A DNA stretch of 64,000 nt from Salinisphaera sp. G21_0 (GTDB lineage Bacteria > Pseudomonadota > Gammaproteobacteria > Pseudomonadales > Endozoicomonadaceae). Positions 37,271 to 45,420 of the stretch are shown here, in pieces. Below the pieces are notes generated by a model. The model had not been told where the DNA came from. It saw nothing but the letters and a program-made list of their open reading frames with translations, and made no database searches. The stretch lies in assembly GCF_017744115.1 (NCBI RefSeq), contig NZ_JAGHQW010000002.1:1-64000 (forward strand), read 5' to 3'. Position 1 is the first letter of the stretch; the number at the start of each line of letters is the position of its first letter. The translations under genes were made by a program, and so were the position numbers.

Positions 37271-37880
37271 AAACAAAATATTGCCACACCTGCTTTACCG
37301 ATAAAGTTCCTCCCCGTACCGCATGAACCAGCAAAATAGCAAACCCCAGGGTCATCAACGGTAACAGTGGGCGCTTTTCCTCCTGGAAAAAATACCAGCC
37401 AGCCCCCATTAAACAGAGTGCCATTATCATCAGCCGGGCATCCACAGGTTCACCGGAAACCACTTCCATAAAGATCGCCAGACAACCAATCACATTGGCA
37501 ATTAACCAGATGGGCGACAGCATCCCGATACTGCCCAGCAACGGAAACTTGATCAGTGCGCCACCGGTCCAGGCTTTGGGTTGCAGATCCGACGACAGGT
37601 GAAAGGCAATTCCCAGGGCCAGACCTGCGGCAATGGCTGAAAAACCGAAAACCCAAATCACCAGCGCAGGAATACAGGAATGGGTTATTGCTGAGCGGTG
37701 GGACAGCCCCGGTATCAATAAATCCAGATCCGGCAATCGAATGCCGGCAATCAGACCGGCCAGGAAAAACAGAACATCTTCCATGAAAGCCATAGTGGGC
37801 CAAAATGAGCAAAGCTCTCTGGCTGCCAGAACCAAACCCGCCAACAGAGAAGCCTTCAGCGGTGTCCTATACAACTTCAT
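37269..37880 (-). CDS. YdjM/DUF457-like inner-membrane protein
   Basis: A 203-residue protein with about five to six membrane helices and the metal-dependent hydrolase-like motifs LPDLDLLIPG (about 48-57), SHRSAITHS (about 59-67) and LGIAFHLSSDLQP (about 88-100), as in YdjM-family membrane proteins. The conserved His/Asp pattern suggests a metal site; the substrate is unknown. Its stop codon falls within the right arm of the inverted repeat. Confidence 0.75.
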   Translation of the reverse strand: MKLYRTPLKASLLAGLVLAARELCSFWPTMAFMEDVLFFLAGLIAGIRLPDLDLLIPGLSHRSAITHSCIPALVIWVFGFSAIAAGLALGIAFHLSSDLQPKAWTGGALIKFPLLGSIGMLSPIWLIANVIGCLAIFMEVVSGEPVDARLMIMALCLMGAGWYFFQEEKRPLLPLMTLGFAILLVHAVRGGTLSVKQVWQYFV

Positions 37881-38240
37881 AGATCACAAAACAGACTATA
37901 AAACAGGGGGCGGACTATACCGTTTTAGTAGTAGTAAGCCTAGTACACCATTTCGATAAGCTTGGTGTGTAATCTCCGCTCAGGACGAACGGAGTTTGGG
38001 CGTCATTGATAGAGGGAACCCGTCATATACATTGAAACCGTGTACTAGAGCCAACGCCTTAACTGACTGTTTATAGTTGAAAAAAACATCACCAAACAGA
38101 GCTTCCAGAGCTTTTCTTCCGGTATTATTTGAAAGCGGGTCATATAAAATTCAAAACACCATTCTACCGCACCATTTGCTTTCAATCCTGCGCAGGTAAT
38201 ACACTCCCCCCACTATTTTATGCACTAGCGTTGATGACTG
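37881..38240. other. Gene-free region before the DUF2750 gene
   Basis: No gene is supportable. CTAGTACAC (37940-37948) and GTGTACTAG (38040-38048) form a 9-bp inverted repeat about 90 bp apart, flanked by GCC and GGC-like ends, which may be the scar of a small mobile element. The rest is AT-rich. Confidence 0.35.
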
Positions 38241-38633
38241 ATGACCTACAAACTCAACGATAAACAGTTCGAATCCATTCAGAAGCTGGCTGACCATGAG
38301 CGTTATGATTACTTTCTGAAAAAAGTGGCGGACTGGGAAGAGATCTGGAGCCTGCACAGCCCGGAAGGTTGGGTAGAGCTGTCATCCAGTGATGGTGAAG
38401 AGTGTCTGCCCATCTGGCCACACCCTGATTTCGCCAAAGCCTGGGCAGTGGATGACTGGTCAGACTGCCAGCCAAAAGCCATCAACCTGGAAGTGTGGCT
38501 GGAGCGCTGGACGCCTGGCCTGGAGCGGGATAACACCATGCTGGCCGTGTTCCCGGTTAATGAAGAAGAAGGGCTTGTTGTGACACCTTCTGAACTGCAT
38601 GAAGCCATTCTTGGCGAGTTGGAGCAGGGATAA
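38241..38633 (+). CDS. DUF2750 domain protein
   Basis: A 130-residue acidic cytoplasmic protein. The order fits DUF2750: a helix ESIQKLADHERYDYFLKKVAD, WSLHSPEGWVELSSSDGEE, PIWPHPDFAKAWAVDDWSD and LEVWLERWTPGLERDN. The function is unknown. A hairpin repeat follows the gene. Confidence 0.75.
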   Translation: MTYKLNDKQFESIQKLADHERYDYFLKKVADWEEIWSLHSPEGWVELSSSDGEECLPIWPHPDFAKAWAVDDWSDCQPKAINLEVWLERWTPGLERDNTMLAVFPVNEEEGLVVTPSELHEAILGELEQG

Positions 38634-38665
38634 GAGTTACCCTCTTTTAACCATACTCTTTTAAT

Positions 38666-38717
38666 CACAGAGGCACAGAGACGCTAAGGATTAAGGTCTT
38701 TTATCTGTGCCGCTGTG
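38666..38717. repeat. REP-like hairpin after the DUF2750 gene
   Basis: CACAGAGGCACAG and CTGTGCCGCTGTG pair at 12 of 13 positions around a 26-base loop. CACAGAGGCACAGAG-type sequences are widespread bacterial palindromic repeats. It lies between convergent genes. Confidence 0.5.
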
Positions 38718-38743
38718 TGTGACCAGGCAACAGTTCCACTTAC

Positions 38744-39271
38744 TCAATGCGCCATATGCTGGCCTTTGATCTCATCCGTGGCATGAGCAACCACTGTCTT
38801 CTGATCACCATTACTGAAAGTGATCGTCACCGGCACGTCACTGTTTTTGGCTATAGGTTTGTTAAGGCCCATCAACATAACATGATAGCCACCGGGCTTT
38901 AGCTCCAACCTGTCGCCCGGGTTGATGGTAAGGTTATCCACACGGCGCATTTTCATCATGCCATTGTTCATTTCTGTGGTATGGAGTTCTGTTTTCCTGG
39001 CAACAGGGCTGCTCAATGAGCGAATCTGTACGGCCTGATGAGAACCATTGTAGATGGTCATATAAGCAGCTGATGAGGACATACCCGGCTTGGTTGCACG
39101 GGCACTGGCATTCAGTAACTGCAACTCTGGTTCAGAGTGCTCTTTTGAGTGAGCGTAGGCATGACTGTGCCCGCCCTGTGCAGCCATTGCAATGTGCGCA
39201 GTCAATAGCATCATCAGAGCCATCGTACTATGTACGATTGTTCCCATAACCCTGACTACCCTGGTATACAT
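38744..39271 (-). CDS. Periplasmic copper chaperone PCu(A)C
   Basis: A 175-residue exported protein with a signal peptide (hydrophobic MALMMLLTAHIAMA). After it comes a His-rich stretch (GGHSHAYAHSKEH), extra copper ligands. The PCuAC domain then holds the Cu(I) motif: ELHTTEM with spaced Met residues, about 21 residues, then HVMLM. It delivers copper to cytochrome oxidase assembly. Start 39271 follows GCGGA; 39289 is an alternative. It lies 46 bp after its upstream neighbour and is probably co-transcribed with it. Confidence 0.88.
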   Translation of the reverse strand: MYTRVVRVMGTIVHSTMALMMLLTAHIAMAAQGGHSHAYAHSKEHSEPELQLLNASARATKPGMSSSAAYMTIYNGSHQAVQIRSLSSPVARKTELHTTEMNNGMMKMRRVDNLTINPGDRLELKPGGYHVMLMGLNKPIAKNSDVPVTITFSNGDQKTVVAHATDEIKGQHMAH

Positions 39272-39317
39272 AATCGTTCCGCTTTCCATTAATCAACTCC
39301 ACTATTCATTAGAAGTA

Positions 39318-39845
39318 TTATGGGAGGATAGCAATCTGCTGTGAGTTTGCTTCTAAAGGGTCCAGTTCAAAAAGAACATTATATACCGCTTCTCTGGTTT
39401 CCATTTTCAGCCTGGCGATCCAGACCATTTTGCGGCCAGTGGTACAAAAAGTGATATTGCCGGTACCAGTATACAGGTCAGCGTCTGCCGAATGTCCAGA
39501 TTGTTTCTGTAAATTGAATGGCATCAACCCCATGGGCATATCACGCCCAACAAATTCCATGCTGACTTTTTCAGCAGCAAGCCCTGAAACTTCTGCCCTG
39601 ATAGCCAGTGGCTGCCCCGTCGGCATGGACGCCGGCAAAATATTAAGCATGATCGAACCATTCCCTACCCTGCTCTGACACCCTTTGAACGTGTTGCAAT
39701 AAGCAACCGTTTGAAACCTCTGTTTATCGACGGAATTTTCACTCTTGTTCAACAAGCGGGATCCGTAAAATACCAGCAGTAAGCCAAGTAATAATGCTAA
39801 CGGAAGGAGAAACCGGGATAAGTGCCTTGACAGTTTTTTCATCAT
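39318..39845 (-). CDS. Membrane-anchored periplasmic protein upstream of PCu(A)C
   Basis: A 175-residue protein with one N-terminal membrane helix (FLLPLALLLGLLLVFYG) and a periplasmic beta-rich domain containing CNTFKGCQS and ITFCTTGRKMVWIA. Met-rich pieces (MEFVGRDMPMGLMPF) resemble copper-handling proteins. I do not recognise the family. It lies next to PCu(A)C in the same direction, so a role in copper delivery or oxidase assembly is likely by context. The start is uncertain (39842, 39845 or 39860). Confidence 0.6.
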   Translation of the reverse strand: MMKKLSRHLSRFLLPLALLLGLLLVFYGSRLLNKSENSVDKQRFQTVAYCNTFKGCQSRVGNGSIMLNILPASMPTGQPLAIRAEVSGLAAEKVSMEFVGRDMPMGLMPFNLQKQSGHSADADLYTGTGNITFCTTGRKMVWIARLKMETREAVYNVLFELDPLEANSQQIAILP

Positions 39846-39948
39846 TATTTGGATCAACATTTACTTGCAGGCGGGCATTATAGGCTTTTTACTAACGGAA
39901 AACAGAAGAACATTCTCCTGAAATTCATTTTTAGAGGAAAAATCAGCT

Positions 39949-40764
39949 GTGACAAAAGAGAACGATACGCTGTCTCTGTTCGACAGCCATTGCCATCTTA
40001 ATTTTTCAGTCTTTGATAAGGACCGTTTACAGGTGTTGAGTCAGGCAGAAAAGGCAGCAGTCAGTCATATCTGCATCCCTGCCACTCAACAGGTGGAATG
40101 GCCTTCCCTGATTAATGAGTCAGAATTACTGTCGCAAGTGAGTCCCGTAAGTATCGTAACGGCCCTTGGTCTGCATCCCTGGTTTATTTCTGAACATCAT
40201 CCCGAACATCTGAATGTATTGGATACGCTATTACAACAACGTCCCGCCGGGGTCGTTGCCATAGGGGAAACCGGGCTGGATTTTTTTGACCGGAACATGA
40301 CTCCCCAGACAAAGGCCAAACAACTCGAGCTGTTTACTGGCCAGGTTGAACTGGCCTGCCTGCACCAGATGCCACTGATTATTCATGGCCGGAAAAGCCA
40401 TGATGACATTTTGAAAGTACTGCGACGATGCAAACCGGAGCGGGCCGGAATTATTCACGGGTTTTCCGGTAGTGAACAACAGGCCGGAGAATATTTGAAG
40501 TTAGGCTTTAAGCTGGGATTTGGTGGCGGTATCACCTACCCGAGAGCCCGTAAAACACGACACTTGGCAGCAACTGCGCCAATCGACAGTATTGTGCTTG
40601 AGACAGACGCTCCGGATATGCCATTGAATGGCTATCAGGGACAGAGAAATGAGCCAGGAAGAGTGAAACTCGTTGCTGAGTATCTGGCCAAGCTAAGAGG
40701 AATGTCTTTGCCGGAGGTGGCAGAAGCCACCTCTCATAACTGTCGTACGCTATTCAGAATATGA
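39949..40764 (+). CDS. TatD-family metal-dependent hydrolase
   Basis: A 271-residue TIM-barrel metalloenzyme of the TatD DNase family. Metal ligands are seen in DSHCHLNF (residues 12-19), IGETGLDFF (Glu about 107), IIHGRKSH, IIHGFSGS and ETDAPDMP (about 223). TatD enzymes act as 3'-5' exonucleases or D-aminoacyl-tRNA deacylases. GTG is the start, with GAGGA ten bases upstream. Confidence 0.87.
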   Translation: MTKENDTLSLFDSHCHLNFSVFDKDRLQVLSQAEKAAVSHICIPATQQVEWPSLINESELLSQVSPVSIVTALGLHPWFISEHHPEHLNVLDTLLQQRPAGVVAIGETGLDFFDRNMTPQTKAKQLELFTGQVELACLHQMPLIIHGRKSHDDILKVLRRCKPERAGIIHGFSGSEQQAGEYLKLGFKLGFGGGITYPRARKTRHLAATAPIDSIVLETDAPDMPLNGYQGQRNEPGRVKLVAEYLAKLRGMSLPEVAEATSHNCRTLFRI

Positions 40765-40767
40765 TGG

Positions 40768-41241
40768 TTAAGCACCGTCGGCGGCTTCAGCTTCCAGCAG
40801 CTTGTTCTTACCGATATTGATTTTTCTTGGCTTCATCGCCTCTGGAATTTCACGTTCCAGATCAATATGCAGAAGACCATTATCCATGGTCGCACCGGTG
40901 ACACGGACGTAGTCGGCCAGCTGGAAACGGCGCTCAAAGTTACGCTCGGCAATGCCCTGGTAGAGGTATTTTCGCTCTGTATCGTCTGGCGTTTTCTTGC
41001 CCTGGACAATCAGTACACCCTCACGGCTTTCTATTTCCAGTTCATCTTCGGCAAAGCCGGCAACCGCCATGGTGATGCGGTATTCGTTCTCATCCAGCAG
41101 TTCGATATTGTAAGGAGGGTAGCCATTATTTCGGGTTGTCTGGGAATGCCCGGCATTCATGGACTCCAGAAGGTGAGCCATCCGGTCAAAGCCGATCGCA
41201 GAACGGTACAGGGGGGTGAAATCAAAATCAAAAGTACGCAT
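40768..41241 (-). CDS. ibpA: Small heat-shock protein IbpA
   Basis: A 157-residue alpha-crystallin-type holdase. It starts [21 protein letters not shown], as in E. coli IbpA, and includes [48 protein letters not shown] and the C-terminal INIGKN anchor motif. It binds unfolding proteins under heat stress. ATG 41241 (with GAGGA eight bases before) is chosen over 41247. A thermometer-like hairpin covers the ribosome-binding site. Confidence 0.93.
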   Translation of the reverse strand: MRTFDFDFTPLYRSAIGFDRMAHLLESMNAGHSQTTRNNGYPPYNIELLDENEYRITMAVAGFAEDELEIESREGVLIVQGKKTPDDTERKYLYQGIAERNFERRFQLADYVRVTGATMDNGLLHIDLEREIPEAMKPRKINIGKNKLLEAEAADGA

Positions 41242-41335
41242 GGTCATATCCTCAATAGAGCAATATGTTGATCAAATCGGCTTTTCATTATGAACAAGCC
41301 TTGGTTGACAGTGCTGCTTTGAGCCACTGTTAAGT
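41242..41335 (-). promoter_or_regulatory. ROSE-like RNA thermometer in the ibpA leader
   Basis: On the ibpA strand the Shine-Dalgarno GAGGAT (41253-41248) can pair with ATTGCTC (41264-41258) with one bulged G and a short loop. This is the hallmark of ROSE thermometers, where a U-U-G-C-U stretch masks the ribosome site. ROSE elements control ibp genes in many proteobacteria. The rest of the leader can form upstream hairpins; its exact start is not known. Confidence 0.6.
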
Positions 41336-41491
41336 AGCTAACCATATGAAATCGTATATTTCTGACTCCTTGTGCTGGCACTCTGCTTCGTTACAACTCC
41401 GGTCACATAGCTACGGCTATGCTCCCTCCGTTGAGCCTCGCATAGTACCAGCCCAAGTAGCCAGAAATATTCGATTCCATATGGCCAGCTA
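41334..41491. repeat. Large imperfect palindromic element
   Basis: The left 45 bases (starting GTAGCTAACCATATG) match the reverse complement of the right 45 bases (ending CATATGGCCAGCTAC) at about 38 positions. The centre holds a second hairpin CATAGC/GCTATG. It has no gene and lies between ibpA and the Nudix gene. Its size and structure suggest a MITE-like or REP-derived element. Confidence 0.6.
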
Positions 41492-41546
41492 CTTACCGCT
41501 AATATATGTACGTTTAATTCGATTCCAACCCCTGCGTGTTATTTTT

Positions 41547-42035
41547 TTAAAAAATATCCAGGTGGTAATCCAGCATCCGGTCACCATCGAACAGATAGCG
41601 TCCTTTGAACCTGTTCCCCTTCAGCATTTCAGGTAGCCAGATAATGTCGTCTGCCCACATTTCTTCATAGGGGATCTGATCAAGGGAGAACCACAGCGGT
41701 ATGGCCTCATCCGTCTCTTCCGGTAAGCCGGTAAAATCCCTTGCCACATAGGTATGCACATGAATAGAGTAGCCATCGGTAAACTGGAAACAGCTCTCTC
41801 CACAGAACTCAGGATTCACCGGGGTGATGCACAGCTCCTCCTGCACTTCGCGGATCGCGCACTCCAGCAGAGATTCACCGGGCTCAAGTCGCCCTCCCGG
41901 CCCATTGATTTTTCCGGCCCCCAGGCCACGCTTTTTACGAATCAGCAGAATTTGCCCATCCTTGATAACAAATGTCAGCGTAGCGGGGTCTTTGGCCTGC
42001 CAGGAGCTCCAGTCAATATCCTGCAATGATTGCAT
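41547..42035 (-). CDS. Nudix hydrolase (MutT-like)
   Basis: A 162-residue pyrophosphohydrolase. The Nudix box GPGGRLEPGESLLECAIREV with following QEELCI (about 45-72) has all catalytic Glu and Arg residues. Upstream LLIRKKRGLGAGKINGPGG is typical of the MTH1/8-oxo-dGTP type (the KW/IN-GPGG segment). It likely hydrolyses oxidised purine nucleotides. ATG 42035 has AGGA eight bases upstream. Confidence 0.87.
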   Translation of the reverse strand: MQSLQDIDWSSWQAKDPATLTFVIKDGQILLIRKKRGLGAGKINGPGGRLEPGESLLECAIREVQEELCITPVNPEFCGESCFQFTDGYSIHVHTYVARDFTGLPEETDEAIPLWFSLDQIPYEEMWADDIIWLPEMLKGNRFKGRYLFDGDRMLDYHLDIF

Positions 42036-42247
42036 CAATCAATTCCTGCTTAAAGATAATTAACATACCTCAGCTTCGCGTTGGGAGGCAGCATTATTGA
42101 TAATGGTTTTGTTTATGGGGATTAGCGCTTTTCTGCGCTAGTCTTGCATTGGTAAGGAAGCCGGAAGGTCATGCAACAACGGCGATAACGCGATGCCTGA
42201 CAGCCAGGAGGCTCTTAATTGTCTTTGTCTAATCCTGGAGTTTAACA

Positions 42248-43924
42248 ATGAATCCAATTCATTCAGAGTTGTTGCCCGGTTCTTTGCCGGGCCCTCCGTT
42301 AGCAGCGAGTGCTCTGCCCGAGTCAGCTCCTGAAGAATGCGTTGTATGCAGGGAACCATTGTTCAATGGACGGTCTGTTGTGATATTGCCATGTCAGCAC
42401 AGATTCCATAACGCCTGTAATGATGCCTGGATTGATGGTCGCCAGCTGGGTGACTGGACTTGCATCCTTTGCAATACAACGCCCAAAACTCTTGATATTG
42501 TTGCTTTGAATGATAACCGATACGCCTCTCTGGCACACAGTTCTGAAAGCCTGAAACTGCAGCTGTTCAAAGCTTGTCAGGACGGAAATGTCGCTACCGT
42601 GATCGGTGCGGTGGAGAAGGACCCATCGCTTATTACCGGAACCATCAAGCTTGAGGACCTTAAGGGACACTACGGGCCCATTCATGTTGCCTCCCTCTAT
42701 GGGCATCTGCCGATTGTCGAGTTTCTACTTACCCGGGAGGTAGATATTAATTTGCCAGAAGAGGACGGTATACTTTCTCCAATTGAACTGGCTGCCAGAG
42801 AAGGCTTCGTGGAGTTGGTCAGCTGTTTGACTAAGCGCGATGCCAAAGATTTAAATTCAGCACTCTTGCTGGCCACTCATTATGGCCACGTCAATGTGGT
42901 ACGGAAATTGATCGATAACGGAGCTGACATTAACCATGTGCACGAGGTGATTTTGGGTAACAAGTTAATCCGGTATACCCCTCTTGTCAGTTCTGTTACT
43001 TCGAAGTCTGCTGCACAGCTGGTTGAGTTGTTAATATCGAAAGATGCCAAAGTCACTGATGAGGCACTGTGGGTTGCTGTTGGACTTGACAAGCTGGATA
43101 TCGTTAAACTCTTGATCACCCATACCGATGTCAACGCCATGGATGGGTGGATAATCTGTGCCGCAGCCAGATTTAATCGACTGGAGATCGTCAAGGTGTT
43201 ACTTGCCAGCGGTGCCGAGATTGATAAGCCATACGATGTTGAGACTGCTCTTGGGTACGCAGCTGAATACGGTTGTGTTGATATGATTCATTTACTGGTA
43301 GATGCAGGTGCCAGTCTGGAATCCACGGTATTGTCCAATGGCAAAAGAAGCCTCAGTCCTCTGTGCATTGCTACTTATGCCAGGCAGCAGGACTGCATCA
43401 AGGCGCTTATCGAGCGGGGCTCCGGGATTGATAACGCCGATTTTCGAGGTCTTACACCACTGACCCAGGCCATTCTCGCCAATAATATCGACCAGGTCAG
43501 AGAGCTGGTTGAGCATTTCCACGCGTCGGTGAATTGTTCTCCAAATTATTCTATACCCTGGGCAAATGTAATACCCCATGAGTTATTCAGGCGCAGGGAG
43601 CAGTTTGTTATCTCTCCGCTGGCATTTGCCGTGCATTTGGGTAGGAGTCCAATCACTCAGTTTCTGATTGATTCCGGCGCAGAGATTAATGCCCTTCACG
43701 GGTTGGCACTGCGACTGGCAATTGTACATGACAATGCCGGGATTTTATTGAAGCTGATTCATGGCGGTGCTGACCTTTGTGGTGTTTTTGATAACGGAGA
43801 GACGCCTCTGGCATTAGCAAATCGTCTGAAACGTTCGACTTTGGTTATGGAACTCTTGAGTCATGGGGCACCAGCTTCTGAAATCAGTCTGGCAGCGGAT
43901 TTTCGAGATTTGAGCATTGTTTAA
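42248..43924 (+). CDS. RING-H2 finger plus ankyrin-repeat protein
   Basis: A 558-residue protein. Residues 31-76 form a textbook RING-H2 finger: CVVC, fourteen residues, CQHRFHNAC, then CILC, with all eight zinc ligands present. From about residue 100 to 550 run ten or more ankyrin repeats (for example GPIHVASLYGHLPIVEFLLT, TPLTQAILANNIDQVRELVE and SPLCIATYARQQDCIKALIE). RING-ankyrin is a common plan of eukaryotic E3 ubiquitin ligases (XB3/MIB-like): ankyrins bind the substrate and the RING binds E2. GGAG lies eight bases before ATG. There is no signal peptide or membrane helix. I infer a host-directed ubiquitin ligase. Confidence 0.85.
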   Translation: MNPIHSELLPGSLPGPPLAASALPESAPEECVVCREPLFNGRSVVILPCQHRFHNACNDAWIDGRQLGDWTCILCNTTPKTLDIVALNDNRYASLAHSSESLKLQLFKACQDGNVATVIGAVEKDPSLITGTIKLEDLKGHYGPIHVASLYGHLPIVEFLLTREVDINLPEEDGILSPIELAAREGFVELVSCLTKRDAKDLNSALLLATHYGHVNVVRKLIDNGADINHVHEVILGNKLIRYTPLVSSVTSKSAAQLVELLISKDAKVTDEALWVAVGLDKLDIVKLLITHTDVNAMDGWIICAAARFNRLEIVKVLLASGAEIDKPYDVETALGYAAEYGCVDMIHLLVDAGASLESTVLSNGKRSLSPLCIATYARQQDCIKALIERGSGIDNADFRGLTPLTQAILANNIDQVRELVEHFHASVNCSPNYSIPWANVIPHELFRRREQFVISPLAFAVHLGRSPITQFLIDSGAEINALHGLALRLAIVHDNAGILLKLIHGGADLCGVFDNGETPLALANRLKRSTLVMELLSHGAPASEISLAADFRDLSIV

Positions 43925-44030
43925 GTGCTGAAATTTGCAAGTCAGGCCTGTCATTTCTGTGATTTCTTCCTATTTTAACCTGATGCCAATAGAATGCAGC
44001 TCTCGACCACTGTTGTATAGGGTCTGAACA

Positions 44031-44699
44031 ATGAACACTGACCTGCGTAAACAAATTCTGGATGCCTTCAATTTCCGTCACGCCTGCAAAAGCTTTGATG
44101 TCAGCCGGAAAATACCCGATGAGGATTTTAACTTCATTCTGGATGCCGGGCGCCTTTCTCCCAGCTCATTTGGTTTTGAACCCTGGAAGTTTCTGGTCAT
44201 CCAGAATCCTGAGTTAAGGGAAAAGATCAAAACTGTCAGCTGGGGAGCCCAGGGACAGTTACCCACCGCCAGTCACTTTGTCATCATTCTGGCCCGCAGG
44301 GAAAACAGCATGCATTATGAGTCTGAATACATCCTGGACCATATGCGCAATGTTAAACAGCTACCTGAAGATGTTGTGGATATGATCAGCGAGTTCTACC
44401 GCGACTTTCAAAACAGTGACTTCCGGCTGACCGAGTCACCCAGGGCCATGTTTGACTGGGCCTGTAAACAGACTTATATCGCCCTCGGTAATATGATGAG
44501 CGTAGCCGCCCAGATTGGCATTGACTCCTGCCCGATTGAAGGTTTCAACCGTGACAGGCTGGAGCCACTGATGGCACAGGAGGGTCTGCTGGATAGCGGG
44601 GAGTTTGGCGTCAGTGTGATGGTTGCCTTTGGTTACCGGGAAAACGAGCCTTACCCGAAAACCCGCCACCGGCAGGGAGCAGTTGTCGAGTGGCATTAA
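44031..44699 (+). CDS. NAD(P)H nitroreductase (NfsB-like)
   Basis: A 222-residue FMN-dependent oxidoreductase: FNFRHACKSFDVSRKIPDED (about 14-33, FMN contacts), RLSPSSFGFEPWKFLVI, and the C-terminal INSCPIEGF-like DSCPIEGFNRD and VAFGYRENEP motifs of the NfsB group. It reduces nitro compounds and quinones. It is the second nitroreductase in the window; the other, at 34851-35588, is of the NfsA class. Convergent with the phosphatase gene. Confidence 0.88.
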   Translation: MNTDLRKQILDAFNFRHACKSFDVSRKIPDEDFNFILDAGRLSPSSFGFEPWKFLVIQNPELREKIKTVSWGAQGQLPTASHFVIILARRENSMHYESEYILDHMRNVKQLPEDVVDMISEFYRDFQNSDFRLTESPRAMFDWACKQTYIALGNMMSVAAQIGIDSCPIEGFNRDRLEPLMAQEGLLDSGEFGVSVMVAFGYRENEPYPKTRHRQGAVVEWH

Positions 44700-44706
44700 T
44701 ACCCGG

Positions 44707-45372
44707 TCACTCAGCAAGTTCATTGAGGCATAACAGCGTCAGGCAGTTGCTCTCAAAGCCACCGGTATCAATAAAGTGGGTATTTCCCAGGGTAACCGGT
44801 TGATCAACAATGGTATGACCACAAAAGATGTGGTCAATACCGGCAACCACAGAATCATCCCCACTTTGAATCCGGGTCCTGGACCATTGCATCGCCCAGA
44901 CCAAGTCCGGATCAGATGCTATTTTCTCCGGATTCCAGACCGGCAACGGGTACTCTGCATGGCAAATGGCCACCTGCCTGTTGCCAGGAAGATCAACCGA
45001 GATCAGAACCGGCTGTTCAGAAGCCATGTCCGCATACCTGTTCATTCTTTCTGATGAGACCTGCAGATGCCAGTCACCGCCACAAAGCACCCATTGGGCA
45101 ATCTCATGGGCGGATGGCTGTCTTACCGTATCAATCATGCACTGCTCATGATTGCCTCGAACACAGTGGAACCATGGCTCCTCCATCAGAGAGAGGCACT
45201 TCTCGGAAGCGGGCCCCCGGTCGATCAGGTCACCACAGCTGAAACAACGATCCTTTTCCCGGTCAAAGCCGACGTTGGCCAGTGAGGACATCAGGAGATC
45301 ATACATGCCATGCAAATCACCAATAACAAAATCACGGCCAACGACATTCTGACGAAAATGCTGGTAAAACAT
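44707..45372 (-). CDS. PPP-family metallophosphatase
   Basis: A 221-residue calcineurin-like phosphoesterase with the PPP signatures GDLHG (about 18-22), GDLIDRGP (about 47-54), RGNHEQ (about 73-78) and a distal His in ICHAEYP and FCGHT. The size matches phage-lambda-type and PrpA/PphA protein phosphatases, which dephosphorylate Ser/Thr/Tyr of misfolded-protein signalling targets. GGAGG lies five bases before ATG. Confidence 0.85.
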   Translation of the reverse strand: MFYQHFRQNVVGRDFVIGDLHGMYDLLMSSLANVGFDREKDRCFSCGDLIDRGPASEKCLSLMEEPWFHCVRGNHEQCMIDTVRQPSAHEIAQWVLCGGDWHLQVSSERMNRYADMASEQPVLISVDLPGNRQVAICHAEYPLPVWNPEKIASDPDLVWAMQWSRTRIQSGDDSVVAGIDHIFCGHTIVDQPVTLGNTHFIDTGGFESNCLTLLCLNELAE

Positions 45373-45420
45373 AAATCCTCCCTGGATTTCTGATTAGCGT
45401 TCAGGTGTGTACATCCACGT

